Notes under the pieces: model-generated | The model's input: only the letters and a program-made list of their open reading frames with translations | What the model was told of the DNA's origin: nothing | Database searches by the model: none | Shown: piece by piece, positions 53,303 through 61,830 of the stretch | Position numbering within the stretch: the first letter of the stretch is position 1 | Layout: each line of letters starts with the position of its first letter | From: Chitinophaga niabensis | GTDB lineage: Bacteria; Bacteroidota; Bacteroidia; Chitinophagales; Chitinophagaceae | DNA: 64,000 nt | NCBI RefSeq assembly: GCF_900129465.1 | Contig: NZ_FSRA01000002.1 | Span: forward strand, 310,001-374,000 | Reading direction: 5' to 3' | Program-made: the position numbers and the translations under genes

Positions 53303-54817
53303 TTAAAAGTCAATTTTAGCAAAGCAAATATAATTCCTGTAAATGCAGGGGATCAGTACGGTACGCCCGCTGATCTGTTTGCCATAACGGGGCATCCAGG
53401 TAAAACCCTTATCCAGGTTGCGCAGTGTAGGCATACGGTTCACTTTGCCATCAGGCCCAATGGTGTTTTCAGACAGTACATACTGCCGGCGGTCCAGTTC
53501 ATTGAACAGGAAATGCAGCTCACTGCCCACATTTACTAACATATAGCTCAGGTAAAGATCGGCACCATCGTCGAACTGGCTTTTATGCACAAAATTGCTG
53601 TATGTCAGCTCCCCTTTGTCGTCAAATGAAAGGATGGCCACGTTATCATAGTGGTAACGGGTTCCCTGGGCATCGTTCCAGCCATAGGGGTTATAATAAT
53701 AAGGAGAGTAAGGTGAATAATAATAGGGACTGTATCCGCCATAACCGCCATACATATAGTTCCAGCGGTTCCAGGGCTGGGTGCGGGAAGTGGTATAATA
53801 AGCTTCTGCCGTCAGCAAAAAGCCGCCGTTCTTGGTATTGATCACCTTGCGGATGAAATAATCGTTGAAAGCCGCAGAAGTGGAAGATTCCCCACGGGCG
53901 CTTTGTTTAAGTTCGGGACTGAATGCCACCAGCTTTTCGAATAACCGTTGCCGTTGGCCATAATCCAGGCGGAAAAGGTATAAACCTTCCACATTCCCTC
54001 TCTTCTGTTTATAATAAAAAGCAGTAACAAGGGCCTGTTTGTCCTGGTTATCCAGTTTTACCTTCACTTCATCCAGCAGCAATCCTTTCGATTCAAAGTC
54101 CTGGTACTCAAAATCGTCCACCACAGCTCTTTTGATCACTATCTTTCCGCTGGTAATATAATCCCGGTTAGAGGTCCTTTCCAGTTTGGTGAAAATAAGG
54201 TCTCCGTCGTTATTCAGGTGGAAATTGCTCAGGAAGTGGCGTTTGGTTTCCATGGGCAGGGAAACGCGGCTGTTATTGACCAGGTTAAATGCGCTATCGT
54301 AGAGGAAAGTATAGAAAACATGGTTGTCCTCCTTATCCTGGTTGATCTTGTATACCAGGATGCGGCTTTTATCTTCGGATACTTCTACTGAATATACTTT
54401 ATTGTCTTTGGAGAAATTGCCGATACGGGTGGAATCCACCATCACGGGCGCAGATTCAAAAACACCCATGCTGTTCACGATCCCGCAGAAACTGTATACC
54501 GCATCCTTACGCTGGAACTGGTAGAGCATATAAGCCTTATCCCCATAGTTCACAAAGTCCACGCTGATCAGCTTCTTAGGCAAAAAGTCCAGCTTCACCC
54601 TGTCCTTCAGCTGCATGCCATTATCATACACGGAAATGTGATAATCCCCGCGATCGGCCTTATATACAAGGATATTACCCGAAATCTTGCCTATTATTTC
54701 AAACTCCGTGGATTTATAATCATCCCGTTCCGGTTCTGAATAAGTGACCTTTTGGGCGGTTGCGACTGTTCCACACAGCAGGAGGGCAAAAATTTGTACG
54801 ATAGATCGAATGCGCAT
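53303..54817 (-). CDS. Secreted protein with Tyr/Pro/Gly-rich insert, unknown function
   Basis: A 504-residue exported protein (signal peptide 1-21, ending VATA). Most of it alternates short strands (VYKADRGDYHISVYDNGMQL, DSRVYSVEVSEDKSRILVYKIN-like blocks), suggesting a beta-propeller or similar fold; no family is recognised with certainty. At about 354-378 a low-complexity stretch is almost pure Tyr, Pro, Gly and Ser (repeats like SPYYYSPYSPYYYNPYG). It lies upstream of the DUF6427-like gene in a two-gene unit. A structural or surface role is possible but unproven. Confidence 0.8.
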   Translation of the reverse strand: MRIRSIVQIFALLLCGTVATAQKVTYSEPERDDYKSTEFEIIGKISGNILVYKADRGDYHISVYDNGMQLKDRVKLDFLPKKLISVDFVNYGDKAYMLYQFQRKDAVYSFCGIVNSMGVFESAPVMVDSTRIGNFSKDNKVYSVEVSEDKSRILVYKINQDKEDNHVFYTFLYDSAFNLVNNSRVSLPMETKRHFLSNFHLNNDGDLIFTKLERTSNRDYITSGKIVIKRAVVDDFEYQDFESKGLLLDEVKVKLDNQDKQALVTAFYYKQKRGNVEGLYLFRLDYGQRQRLFEKLVAFSPELKQSARGESSTSAAFNDYFIRKVINTKNGGFLLTAEAYYTTSRTQPWNRWNYMYGGYGGYSPYYYSPYSPYYYNPYGWNDAQGTRYHYDNVAILSFDDKGELTYSNFVHKSQFDDGADLYLSYMLVNVGSELHFLFNELDRRQYVLSENTIGPDGKVNRMPTLRNLDKGFTWMPRYGKQISGRTVLIPCIYRNYICFAKIDF

Positions 54818-55005
54818 GGATAACTATTTATGGTTTGATACAGGATAAACGTAACACTTGGCTATTTTATGCATGCTTCTGCTTTCAAACCTACACGAAA
54901 ATTATCTTATTGCAAAGGGGTGAAAGGGTGTAAGGTGTATATTTCCCATGAGCGCGATTTATTGCGTAAATTTAGGGCGTATATTATCAAAAAGCTGGCA
55001 CTACC

Positions 55006-55932
55006 ATGATGGATACGGTTTTAATTACCGGTGGCACCGGGCTTATTGGCCGGGCCCTTACCTCCCTGTTACTGGAGAAAGGATACAAAGTGATCGTTCT
55101 TTCCCGCAAAAAGATGTCGTCAGACCATCCTCAGCTAAGGTACGCCTCATGGGACCTCGGGCACAAAACACTGGATACCACAGCCTTACAGGAAGCCGAT
55201 CATATCATTCATCTTGCAGGAGCCGGTGTAGCAGATGCCCGCTGGACGTCTGCCCGCAAACAGGAAATAGTAGACAGCCGTGTACAAAGCAGCCAGCTGT
55301 TATTTGATCAGCTCCGCCAGCATCCCAATAAAGTAAGAAAAGTGATCAGCGCCTCTGCCACAGGTTATTACGGGCCTTATACAGATCATGCCTTTACAGA
55401 GAACGATCCTCCGGCAACTGACTTCCTGGGTACTACCTGCAAGGCCTGGGAGGATAGTGTACGGCAGATAGAAACCCTGGGCAAAAAAGTGATCATTTTC
55501 AGGACAGGTATTGTGCTGAGCCTTAAAGGCGGCGCACTCAAAGAATTCCACAAACCGCTGAAACTGGGTTTTGCTACTGTAATGGGGAGTGGAGACCAGT
55601 TTGTTTCCTGGATCCATTTACAGGACCTGGTAAGATTGTACTTCAATGCCATCGTGAACGACAGGCTGAATGGTGTTTATAATGCGGTAGCGCCGCATCC
55701 TGTAACCAACCAGGAACTGGTAACTTCCCTGGCACATGCCGCAAAGGGAAATAGCTTCATAACAGTTCATGTACCTGCCTTTGCGCTGAAGCTCGCCCTG
55801 GGGGAAATGAGCGTTGAAGTATTGAAAAGTGTAAAGGTATCTTCTGCCAAGATCCAGCAGACGGGGTTCCAGTTCTCCTATCCCGTAGTAAAAGAAGCAG
55901 TGAAGCAATTGATCGGGGCCTCAAAGGCCTAA
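55006..55932 (+). CDS. TIGR01777-family epimerase/oxidoreductase (YfcH-like)
   Basis: A 308-residue SDR-type protein. The NAD(P)-binding loop is ITGGTGLIGRAL (about 7-18). Typical family segments follow: HLAGAGVADARWT (about 71-83), SASATGYYG (about 112-120) and FRTGIVLSLKGGAL (about 166-179). A C-terminal DUF1731-like part (VPAFALKLALGEMSVEVLKS) ends it. Substrate and reaction are not established for this family. Two adjacent ATG codons are possible starts. Its 3' end overlaps the convergent pabB gene by 12 bp. Confidence 0.93.
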   Translation: MMDTVLITGGTGLIGRALTSLLLEKGYKVIVLSRKKMSSDHPQLRYASWDLGHKTLDTTALQEADHIIHLAGAGVADARWTSARKQEIVDSRVQSSQLLFDQLRQHPNKVRKVISASATGYYGPYTDHAFTENDPPATDFLGTTCKAWEDSVRQIETLGKKVIIFRTGIVLSLKGGALKEFHKPLKLGFATVMGSGDQFVSWIHLQDLVRLYFNAIVNDRLNGVYNAVAPHPVTNQELVTSLAHAAKGNSFITVHVPAFALKLALGEMSVEVLKSVKVSSAKIQQTGFQFSYPVVKEAVKQLIGASKA

Positions 55933-57210
55933 TGCGGTTTTCAGGGCTTTTGCTTTTAAAAGACATTCCTCCCATTCTTTTTCCGGCGTACTATTAAAAG
56001 TAATAGCAGAGCCTGTCTGGAAAGACAGGTAACGATGTTCTGCATTGTACAGCATACTCCTGATCACTACATTGAGATCAAAGTTCCCTTCCGGCGTGAT
56101 GTAACCAACAGCGCCGGAAAACAGGCCGCGTTTGGTTCTTTCATATTGCTCTATCAGTTCCATCACCCTTACCTTAGGTGCGCCGGTCATGGACCCCATG
56201 GGAAAAGCTTCGCGGATGGCATCTGTAAAATGGAAACGTTCGTCGAGTGTAGCCATCACCGTTGAGATCATATGATGCACCTGCGGAAAAGCATAGATCC
56301 CGAAAAGCTCATCCACATGCACTGTTCCCTGTACCGCAGTTTTGGAAAGATCGTTACGTACAAGGTCTACGATCATTACATTCTCTGCCCTTTCTTTTGG
56401 ATTATGCAGTAATTCCTGCCGCAGCAACTCATCCGCAGCAGGATCTGTGGCGCGGGTAATGGTTCCTTTGATGGGCTGGGAAATGAGCGTACTGCCTTCT
56501 TTCCGCAGGAACCTTTCAGGGCTGGAGCAAACCAGGTATTTATCTCCTGTACGGTAGTAGGCAGCAAAAGGGGCCGGGGATAAAGCATTGAGCCGGTGGA
56601 ATAATAGCAGCGGGTCTATAGTAGTATATGCATACTGCTCCCGGCAGAAATTCACTTCATAACAATCTCCTTTGCGGATGTGTTCCTGCAGGGAACGTAC
56701 GGCAGCCAGGTAATATGTTTCATCCATCCTGGCTTCCAGGTTGAAAGATGCCCGGGTAACTGCTGCCGGAGGGGTTTCCGGTTCAGCCAGGCAGGACTCA
56801 TAGATCTTACGGGCAGCTGTTTCCTTGAGGTCTTCCCCGCTGATCAATACCTGTTGTTGTTCTAAAAGCAGGAGATAACGGGGTCTGAAAAAGAAGAGAT
56901 CAGGAAATTGTATACCATCCGGATGAATGGAAGAGAGTTTTTCAGTTTCGTTCTTGAGATCATAACCCAGGTGGCCGAATAACCAACCAGGACGGGCAGC
57001 ATGAAATGCGCGCAACTGTTCAAATGCAGTGCCGGCATTACATTGCAGCTGCTCTACAGCATCGGCTGCCAGCAATGCTTCTGCGCGTTGCCCCCTTAAG
57101 CGGTAATCATTATTGTCTAAAAAACAACAAATGTTGAACCGGTTGCCCCAGCTCAACATTTGCTGTTTAAATGCGCTTATATTTTTAACAGGAAAACTGT
57201 ATGATAGCAC
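55921..57210 (-). CDS. pabB: Aminodeoxychorismate synthase component I
   Basis: A 429-residue chorismate-binding enzyme that makes 4-amino-4-deoxychorismate, the folate precursor, with a glutaminase partner. The catalytic segment is intact: GDCYEVNFC (181-189), PIKGT with K248 (Lys here marks PabB; anthranilate synthase has Ala), ENVMIVDLVRNDL, GSMTGAPKVRVMELI and FSGAVGYITPEGNFDLNVVIR. No glutaminase or lyase domain is fused. It starts 9 bp after the acidic low-complexity gene on the same strand. Confidence 0.95.
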   Translation of the reverse strand: MLSYSFPVKNISAFKQQMLSWGNRFNICCFLDNNDYRLRGQRAEALLAADAVEQLQCNAGTAFEQLRAFHAARPGWLFGHLGYDLKNETEKLSSIHPDGIQFPDLFFFRPRYLLLLEQQQVLISGEDLKETAARKIYESCLAEPETPPAAVTRASFNLEARMDETYYLAAVRSLQEHIRKGDCYEVNFCREQYAYTTIDPLLLFHRLNALSPAPFAAYYRTGDKYLVCSSPERFLRKEGSTLISQPIKGTITRATDPAADELLRQELLHNPKERAENVMIVDLVRNDLSKTAVQGTVHVDELFGIYAFPQVHHMISTVMATLDERFHFTDAIREAFPMGSMTGAPKVRVMELIEQYERTKRGLFSGAVGYITPEGNFDLNVVIRSMLYNAEHRYLSFQTGSAITFNSTPEKEWEECLLKAKALKTALGL

Positions 57211-57219
57211 TTTTACGAA

Positions 57220-57765
57220 TTAGTAATCATCATCGTCATCATCATCGAACCGGTCGTTGAACATATCCATGTCCTTGAACTCATCGTCTATATCCAGATC
57301 ATCGTCATCTCCTTTCTTGGAACTTGGGCGGCCACGTTTGCTCTTCGCTTTAGGTATATCAAATTCTTCGAAGTCAGGATCATAGTCCTCATCTTCACCT
57401 TTTTCCCACGCATCATCATCGTCTCCCTCATCATCGCTATCATCGTCATCATCTTCGTCGTCATCATCCTTCTTCTTTTTGGCGCCAGCCTTAGCCGGTT
57501 TCTTAGCGCCGGATTTCTTTGGCATATCGTCGTCATCATCTTCCTCATCGTCATCATCATCCTCTTCGTCTTTCTTCTTGGATTTTGCCGCAAGCTTATC
57601 TGATTTTTGAGAAGCAGCAGACTTACGGGGAGTTTCCTCCTCGTCCTCATCATCTTCGTCTACTTCTTTCTTAGGCTTAGCACTGGCCTTCTTTTCAGGG
57701 GCTTTGCCAGTCTGTGAAGAAGCAGTCTTTTTAGTCTCTTTTTCTTTATCAGATTTTGATTTCAT
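57220..57765 (-). CDS. Very acidic, Lys-rich disordered protein with an AT-hook-like motif
   Basis: A 181-residue protein made largely of Asp/Glu runs alternating with Lys/Ala/Pro runs (KKPAKAGAKKKK at 88-99; several runs of five to eight Asp). It is almost certainly disordered. Near the end is KRGRP (143-147), the core of an AT-hook DNA-binding motif, followed by another acidic tail ending in Asp7-Tyr. Low-complexity nucleoid or ribosome-associated proteins look like this, but I recognise no family. The ATG at 57765 is preferred over one 15 bp upstream. It lies 9 bp before pabB, so the two are probably co-expressed. Confidence 0.8.
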   Translation of the reverse strand: MKSKSDKEKETKKTASSQTGKAPEKKASAKPKKEVDEDDEDEEETPRKSAASQKSDKLAAKSKKKDEEDDDDDEEDDDDDMPKKSGAKKPAKAGAKKKKDDDDEDDDDDSDDEGDDDDAWEKGEDEDYDPDFEEFDIPKAKSKRGRPSSKKGDDDDLDIDDEFKDMDMFNDRFDDDDDDDY

Positions 57766-57861
57766 AATGGTACGTTGCAATTAGATTCTTGCGTAAAGTT
57801 TTAACAGTTTTTTTGATTAGCCAAATTTTTTTTTGACTCTTTTTTTTGTATTTTTTCCTCT

Positions 57862-59124
57862 TTATTTTTCCAGTATCTGGTCACGTCCCGGGCCGTTTGA
57901 AACGAATTGTACAGGTACCCCCAGATAGCTTTCCACAAAAGATAAGAAATTTTTCATTTCCGCAGGTAGTGCATTGTATTGGCGGCTATCAGCTGTTGGT
58001 GTGGACCAACCGGCGAAATGTTCCAATACTGGTTTGATACTCAGGCCATTGAGTTGAAACGGCATTTCTTTCGTCTGCTTACCATTTATTTCATATGCGG
58101 TACAAGCGTACACATCTTTAAAAGCATCCAGTACATCACTTTTGGTCATCACCAATTGGGTAACACCACTTAAAATGCAGGTATAGTCCAGTGCTACCAG
58201 GTCAATCCAGCCACAACGGCGGGGACGCCCTGTTGTTGCACCAAACTCATGACCAGCCTGGCGGAGTGTTTCTCCTGTTTCATCTTCCAGTTCTGTTGGG
58301 AAAGGACCACTACCTACCCGTGTACAGTATGCTTTGGTTACACCAATCACTTCCCTGATCCACTTAGGCGCAATCCCCAAACCGGTGCAAACGCCCGCTG
58401 AAATGGTATTTGAAGAAGTAACGAAAGGATAGGTGCCGAAGTCAACATCTAACATACTTCCTTGTGCGCCTTCTGCCAGCACTTTCTTTCCTGCCTTCAG
58501 ATGGGCATTGAGCCAATATTCTCCGCTTACGATATTCATTTCCTTCAGGAAGCTCACTGCTTCAAAGAATTCTTTTTCCCACTCGGAAATATCTTCGCTG
58601 AAGTCGTAATTAGCCAGTAACTGAAGGTGTTTGTTCTTTAATTTGGTATAAGATGCCTCAAAGTCTGCATGTAGTACGTCTCCTACACGTAATCCGTTCC
58701 GGCCCGTTTTGTCCATATAAGCCGGTCCGATGCCTTTCAGCGTGGATCCGATCTTTTCCAGTCCTTTGGACAGTTCGGAAGCTTTATCCAGTGCACGGTG
58801 AGTAGGTACAATGATATGTGTTTTCTCAGAGATGTAAAGGTTCTTCTTCAGATCAATACCCAGCGCGGATACTTTCTCACATTCCTTCTTAAAGGTTACA
58901 GGATCCAGTACCACACCGTTTCCGATGAGGTTAAGGGTATTATTGTGGAATACACCGGAAGGAATGGTGTGCAGCACAACCTTCTGATTATTGACATACA
59001 GGGTATGGCCCGCATTGGGTCCACCCTGAAAACGGGCTATCACATCATATTTGCCCGCAAAGTAATCTACGATCTTACCTTTGCCTTCATCGCCCCATTG
59101 CAGCCCCAGCAGTACATCTACCAT
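57862..59124 (-). CDS. purA: Adenylosuccinate synthetase
   Basis: A 420-residue enzyme joining IMP and aspartate with GTP in AMP synthesis. The catalytic segment QWGDEGKGK (9-17; D12) and H40 in GGPNAGHT are present, as are GIGPAYMDKTGRNGLRVGD, AEGAQGSMLDVDFGTYPFVTSSN, TRVGSGPFPTE and GRPRRCGWIDL. Full length. It lies between the acidic-protein gene and rel on the same strand, with a T-rich gap of ~100 bp after it and 74 bp before it. Confidence 0.98.
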   Translation of the reverse strand: MVDVLLGLQWGDEGKGKIVDYFAGKYDVIARFQGGPNAGHTLYVNNQKVVLHTIPSGVFHNNTLNLIGNGVVLDPVTFKKECEKVSALGIDLKKNLYISEKTHIIVPTHRALDKASELSKGLEKIGSTLKGIGPAYMDKTGRNGLRVGDVLHADFEASYTKLKNKHLQLLANYDFSEDISEWEKEFFEAVSFLKEMNIVSGEYWLNAHLKAGKKVLAEGAQGSMLDVDFGTYPFVTSSNTISAGVCTGLGIAPKWIREVIGVTKAYCTRVGSGPFPTELEDETGETLRQAGHEFGATTGRPRRCGWIDLVALDYTCILSGVTQLVMTKSDVLDAFKDVYACTAYEINGKQTKEMPFQLNGLSIKPVLEHFAGWSTPTADSRQYNALPAEMKNFLSFVESYLGVPVQFVSNGPGRDQILEK

Positions 59125-59198
59125 TGTTGAATTGTAATTTATGGTTTAAAAGAGTCGCAAAAATAAGGCGATTGAATGAATAGTTCTAGAAATAATCC

Positions 59199-61433
59199 TT
59201 AATCTTCCAGCCGGTTGATGCTCTGGATGCCATCAAGGCCCTTTAAGCGGGTCACTAATTCTTCCAGTTCATCCTTATCGTGCACGAAAACTTTGATCAA
59301 ACCTTCAAATAAACCTTCTTTTGATTCAATGGTAAGCCCCGCAATGTTGATCTTGAGCTCTCCGGAAATGATATTGGTGATCTTGTGGATCACCCCCACA
59401 TCGTCCATCCCCACAATGCGTAAGCCTGTAAGGAAAGAGATTTCCCGGTTCTTCACCCATTTCGTTTTCACTACCCGGTGGCCATAATGGGCCAGCAACT
59501 GTGCAGCGTTGGGGCAATTGGTGCGATGGATCTTCAATCCTTCGCTGGCAGTGATAAAGCCAAATACATCATCCCCGGGGATGGGCCTGCAGCAGTTGGC
59601 CAGCTTATAGGCAATTTTATCAGAGCTTTCCCCGAATATAATGAGTTCCGCATCCTTCTTGGAAGGCTGCTTCTGGTGGGGTTCTTCTATCACCACCTCC
59701 GGCAGTTTCACCGGTTTAGGCGGCTCCAGCTTATCTCCCAGCACATTGAACTGCTTGAGCTCTTTCAGATCGATATTACGTACCGCTATCTGGTAATAAA
59801 GGTCCAGCGGCGATGGTTGTTTATAGAATTGGACCAGTTCGTTGATGTTGTATTGGCTGGCAGAAACTTTCATATGGTCCAGCTTACGCTCCAACAGCTC
59901 TTTTCCGTCCATGGCCACTTTCCGCTTCTCTTCCTTCAGTGCGTCCTTGATCTTGCTCTTGGCTTTGGCCGTTAGAACAAAGTTAAGCCAGTCATCTGAG
60001 GGTTTTTGTTTATTGGAAGTGATGATCTCCACCTGGTCTCCGCTGCGCAGCTTGTGGCTTAAGGGCACCAGCTTGTAGTTCACTTTGGCCCCGATACACT
60101 TGTTCCCCACCGCACTATGGATAGAGTAAGCAAAATCCAGCGCAGTAGAGCCTACCGGCAGTATCTTAAGATCTCCTTTGGGGGTATAAACATAGATCTC
60201 CTCCGTGAACAGGTTGCTCTTAAAGTCTGCCAGGAAGTCCAGCGTATTGGAATCCGGGCTGTTCAGGATCTCCCTGATCTGGGTGAACCACTGCTCAAAT
60301 TTAGATTCCTGAACAGTTTGGTTCCCTTCCTTATAACGCCAGTGAGCAGCTACCCCTTTCTCCGCGTAATCGTTCATCCGCTTGCTCCTGATCTGCACTT
60401 CCACCCATTTACCATTAGGCCCCATCACAGTTACATGCAGTGCCTCATACCCATTGCTTTTGGGGTTACTGAGCCAGTCCCTGGTACGTTCGGGGCTGGG
60501 GTGGTAGAAGTCTGTAATGATGGAATACACTTTCCAGCAATCCGCCTTTTCCTTTTCCACGGCGGAATCCAGGATAATACGAATGGCAAAGAGGTCGTAC
60601 ACCTCTTCAAACTGAACGCCCTTGGTTTTGATCTTATTCCAGATGGAATGGATGCTCTTGGGGCGTCCGTATATTTCGAAATCGAAACCTTCTTCCTGTA
60701 ATACCTCTTTAATAGGTTTGATGAACTCATTGATATAACGGGTCCTCTCCCGCTTGGTTTCCTTGAGCCGGCGGGCAATTTCCCGGTATTTATCCTGTTC
60801 CGTATACTTCATGGCCAGGTCTTCCAGCTCACTCTTAATAATATACAGGCCCAGGCGATGTGCCAGGGGCGCATATACGAATACGGTCTCGGAGGCTATC
60901 TTCAGTTGTTTTTCCCGGCTCATGCTATCCAGCGTGCGCATATTGTGCAGCCGGTCTGCCAGTTTAATGAGGATCACCCTGGGATCGTCTGCCAGGGTCA
61001 GTAATATCTTTTTGAAGTTCTCTGCCTGTGTGGTACTGGTATTGGAGTCAATAACAGTAGATATTTTGGTCAGCCCGTTAACGATATGGGCTATTTCAGT
61101 TCCAAATTCCCTTTCCACGTCTTCCAGCGTTACTTCTGTATCTTCCACGGTATCGTGCAATAAGGCACAGATAGCAGAACGTACTCCCAGGCCTATTTCC
61201 TCCACAGTGATCTGTGCAACAGCCAGGGGATGCAGAATGTAGGGCTCGCCTGATTTACGGCGCATATCTTTATGGGCATCCGCCGCCATTTCAAAGGCGG
61301 TACGTACAAGTTCACGGTCCCCTTTCTTCAAACGGGGTTTGAGGGCTCGTAACAGGGCCCGGTAATGCCGGACGATCTCTTTTTTTTCCTGCTCTTCGTC
61401 GAGATTATATTTTTGAACGGTCACAGTTTCCAT
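59199..61433 (-). CDS. Bifunctional (p)ppGpp synthetase/hydrolase, RelA/SpoT family
   Basis: A 744-residue stringent-response enzyme. The hydrolase HD domain is intact (H54, H68 in YILHPLAVA, H93-D94 in LLHDTVEDTE, RLHNMRTL), so it can degrade (p)ppGpp. The synthetase domain follows (RPKSIHSIWNKI, EVYDLFAIRIIL, EVQIRSKRMNDYAEKGVAAHW), then TGS (about 395-455) and a C-terminal ACT domain (about 665-744). This is the Rel/Spo bifunctional form usual in Bacteroidota. It is monocistronic in appearance and upstream of purA. Confidence 0.97.
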   Translation of the reverse strand: METVTVQKYNLDEEQEKKEIVRHYRALLRALKPRLKKGDRELVRTAFEMAADAHKDMRRKSGEPYILHPLAVAQITVEEIGLGVRSAICALLHDTVEDTEVTLEDVEREFGTEIAHIVNGLTKISTVIDSNTSTTQAENFKKILLTLADDPRVILIKLADRLHNMRTLDSMSREKQLKIASETVFVYAPLAHRLGLYIIKSELEDLAMKYTEQDKYREIARRLKETKRERTRYINEFIKPIKEVLQEEGFDFEIYGRPKSIHSIWNKIKTKGVQFEEVYDLFAIRIILDSAVEKEKADCWKVYSIITDFYHPSPERTRDWLSNPKSNGYEALHVTVMGPNGKWVEVQIRSKRMNDYAEKGVAAHWRYKEGNQTVQESKFEQWFTQIREILNSPDSNTLDFLADFKSNLFTEEIYVYTPKGDLKILPVGSTALDFAYSIHSAVGNKCIGAKVNYKLVPLSHKLRSGDQVEIITSNKQKPSDDWLNFVLTAKAKSKIKDALKEEKRKVAMDGKELLERKLDHMKVSASQYNINELVQFYKQPSPLDLYYQIAVRNIDLKELKQFNVLGDKLEPPKPVKLPEVVIEEPHQKQPSKKDAELIIFGESSDKIAYKLANCCRPIPGDDVFGFITASEGLKIHRTNCPNAAQLLAHYGHRVVKTKWVKNREISFLTGLRIVGMDDVGVIHKITNIISGELKINIAGLTIESKEGLFEGLIKVFVHDKDELEELVTRLKGLDGIQSINRLED

Positions 61434-61526
61434 GCTAATATCAAAATTACGAAATCAGCAGCAGTATTGGAACAGGGGAAATTGGCCACCTCAGGCCCAA
61501 ATATTTTTATAATTCCCAAAAAACGA

Positions 61527-61534
61527 TACCTTTG
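61527..61534 (+). promoter_or_regulatory. -7 box of tRNA-Leu
   Basis: TACCTTTG matches TAnnTTTG, 31 bp before the tRNA. No good -33 TTG is seen. A short hairpin CCTTTA-AAA-TAAAGG with CTTTTTG lies between it and the tRNA. Confidence 0.45.
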
Positions 61535-61565
61535 CAGTCCTTTAAAATAAAGGCTTTTTGAATTC

Positions 61566-61647
61566 GCGGGTGTGGTGAAATTGGTAGACACGCCAGACTT
61601 AGGATCTGGTGCCTCACGGTATGTAGGTTCGAGTCCTATCACCCGCA
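61566..61647 (+). tRNA. tRNA-Leu(UAG)
   Basis: An 82-nt class II cloverleaf: acceptor GCGGGTG / CACCCGC, D arm with TTGGTAGA, anticodon stem CCAGA/TCTGG with loop CTTAGGA (anticodon TAG), a long variable arm (TGCCTCACGGTATGT), T arm with GTTCGAGTC, discriminator A. CCA is not encoded. Confidence 0.97.
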
Positions 61648-61664
61648 CTAACATTTTACCCGGG

Positions 61665-61703
61665 AGCGTTGACAGCTCAAAGTGAAGATTGACTGCCAAC
61701 GCT
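61665..61703. other. Hairpin between tRNA-Leu and trigger factor
   Basis: AGCGTTGACAG (61665-61675) pairs with CTGCCAACGCT (61693-61703), 10 of 11 positions, loop 17 nt. No U run follows. It may be a tRNA 3'-end or leader structure. Confidence 0.35.
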
Positions 61704-61830
61704 TCATCCTAACTGCTAAAAAGGCAGGGACTCCCTCTCCACAGGCGCATGGCACAATCTTCGTAGACAAGTGCTTCGAGCCCTGAAATAGCTTTTATAT
61801 TCTGTGTTTTAATATATTAACAAAAAACAA

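Noticed and set aside
57288..57653. 121-codon Met/Arg-rich frame inside the acidic-protein gene
   Set aside because: An artefact of the repeated GAT/GAC/AAG codons read in another frame.
57220..57660. Codon-level repeats in the acidic gene, considered as a satellite or CRISPR-like array
   Set aside because: Irregular runs of Asp/Glu/Lys codons without a constant unit or spacers.
61809..61820. 12-bp palindrome TTAATATATTAA before trigger factor
   Set aside because: Pure A/T and close to the start codon; expected by chance in an AT-rich leader.
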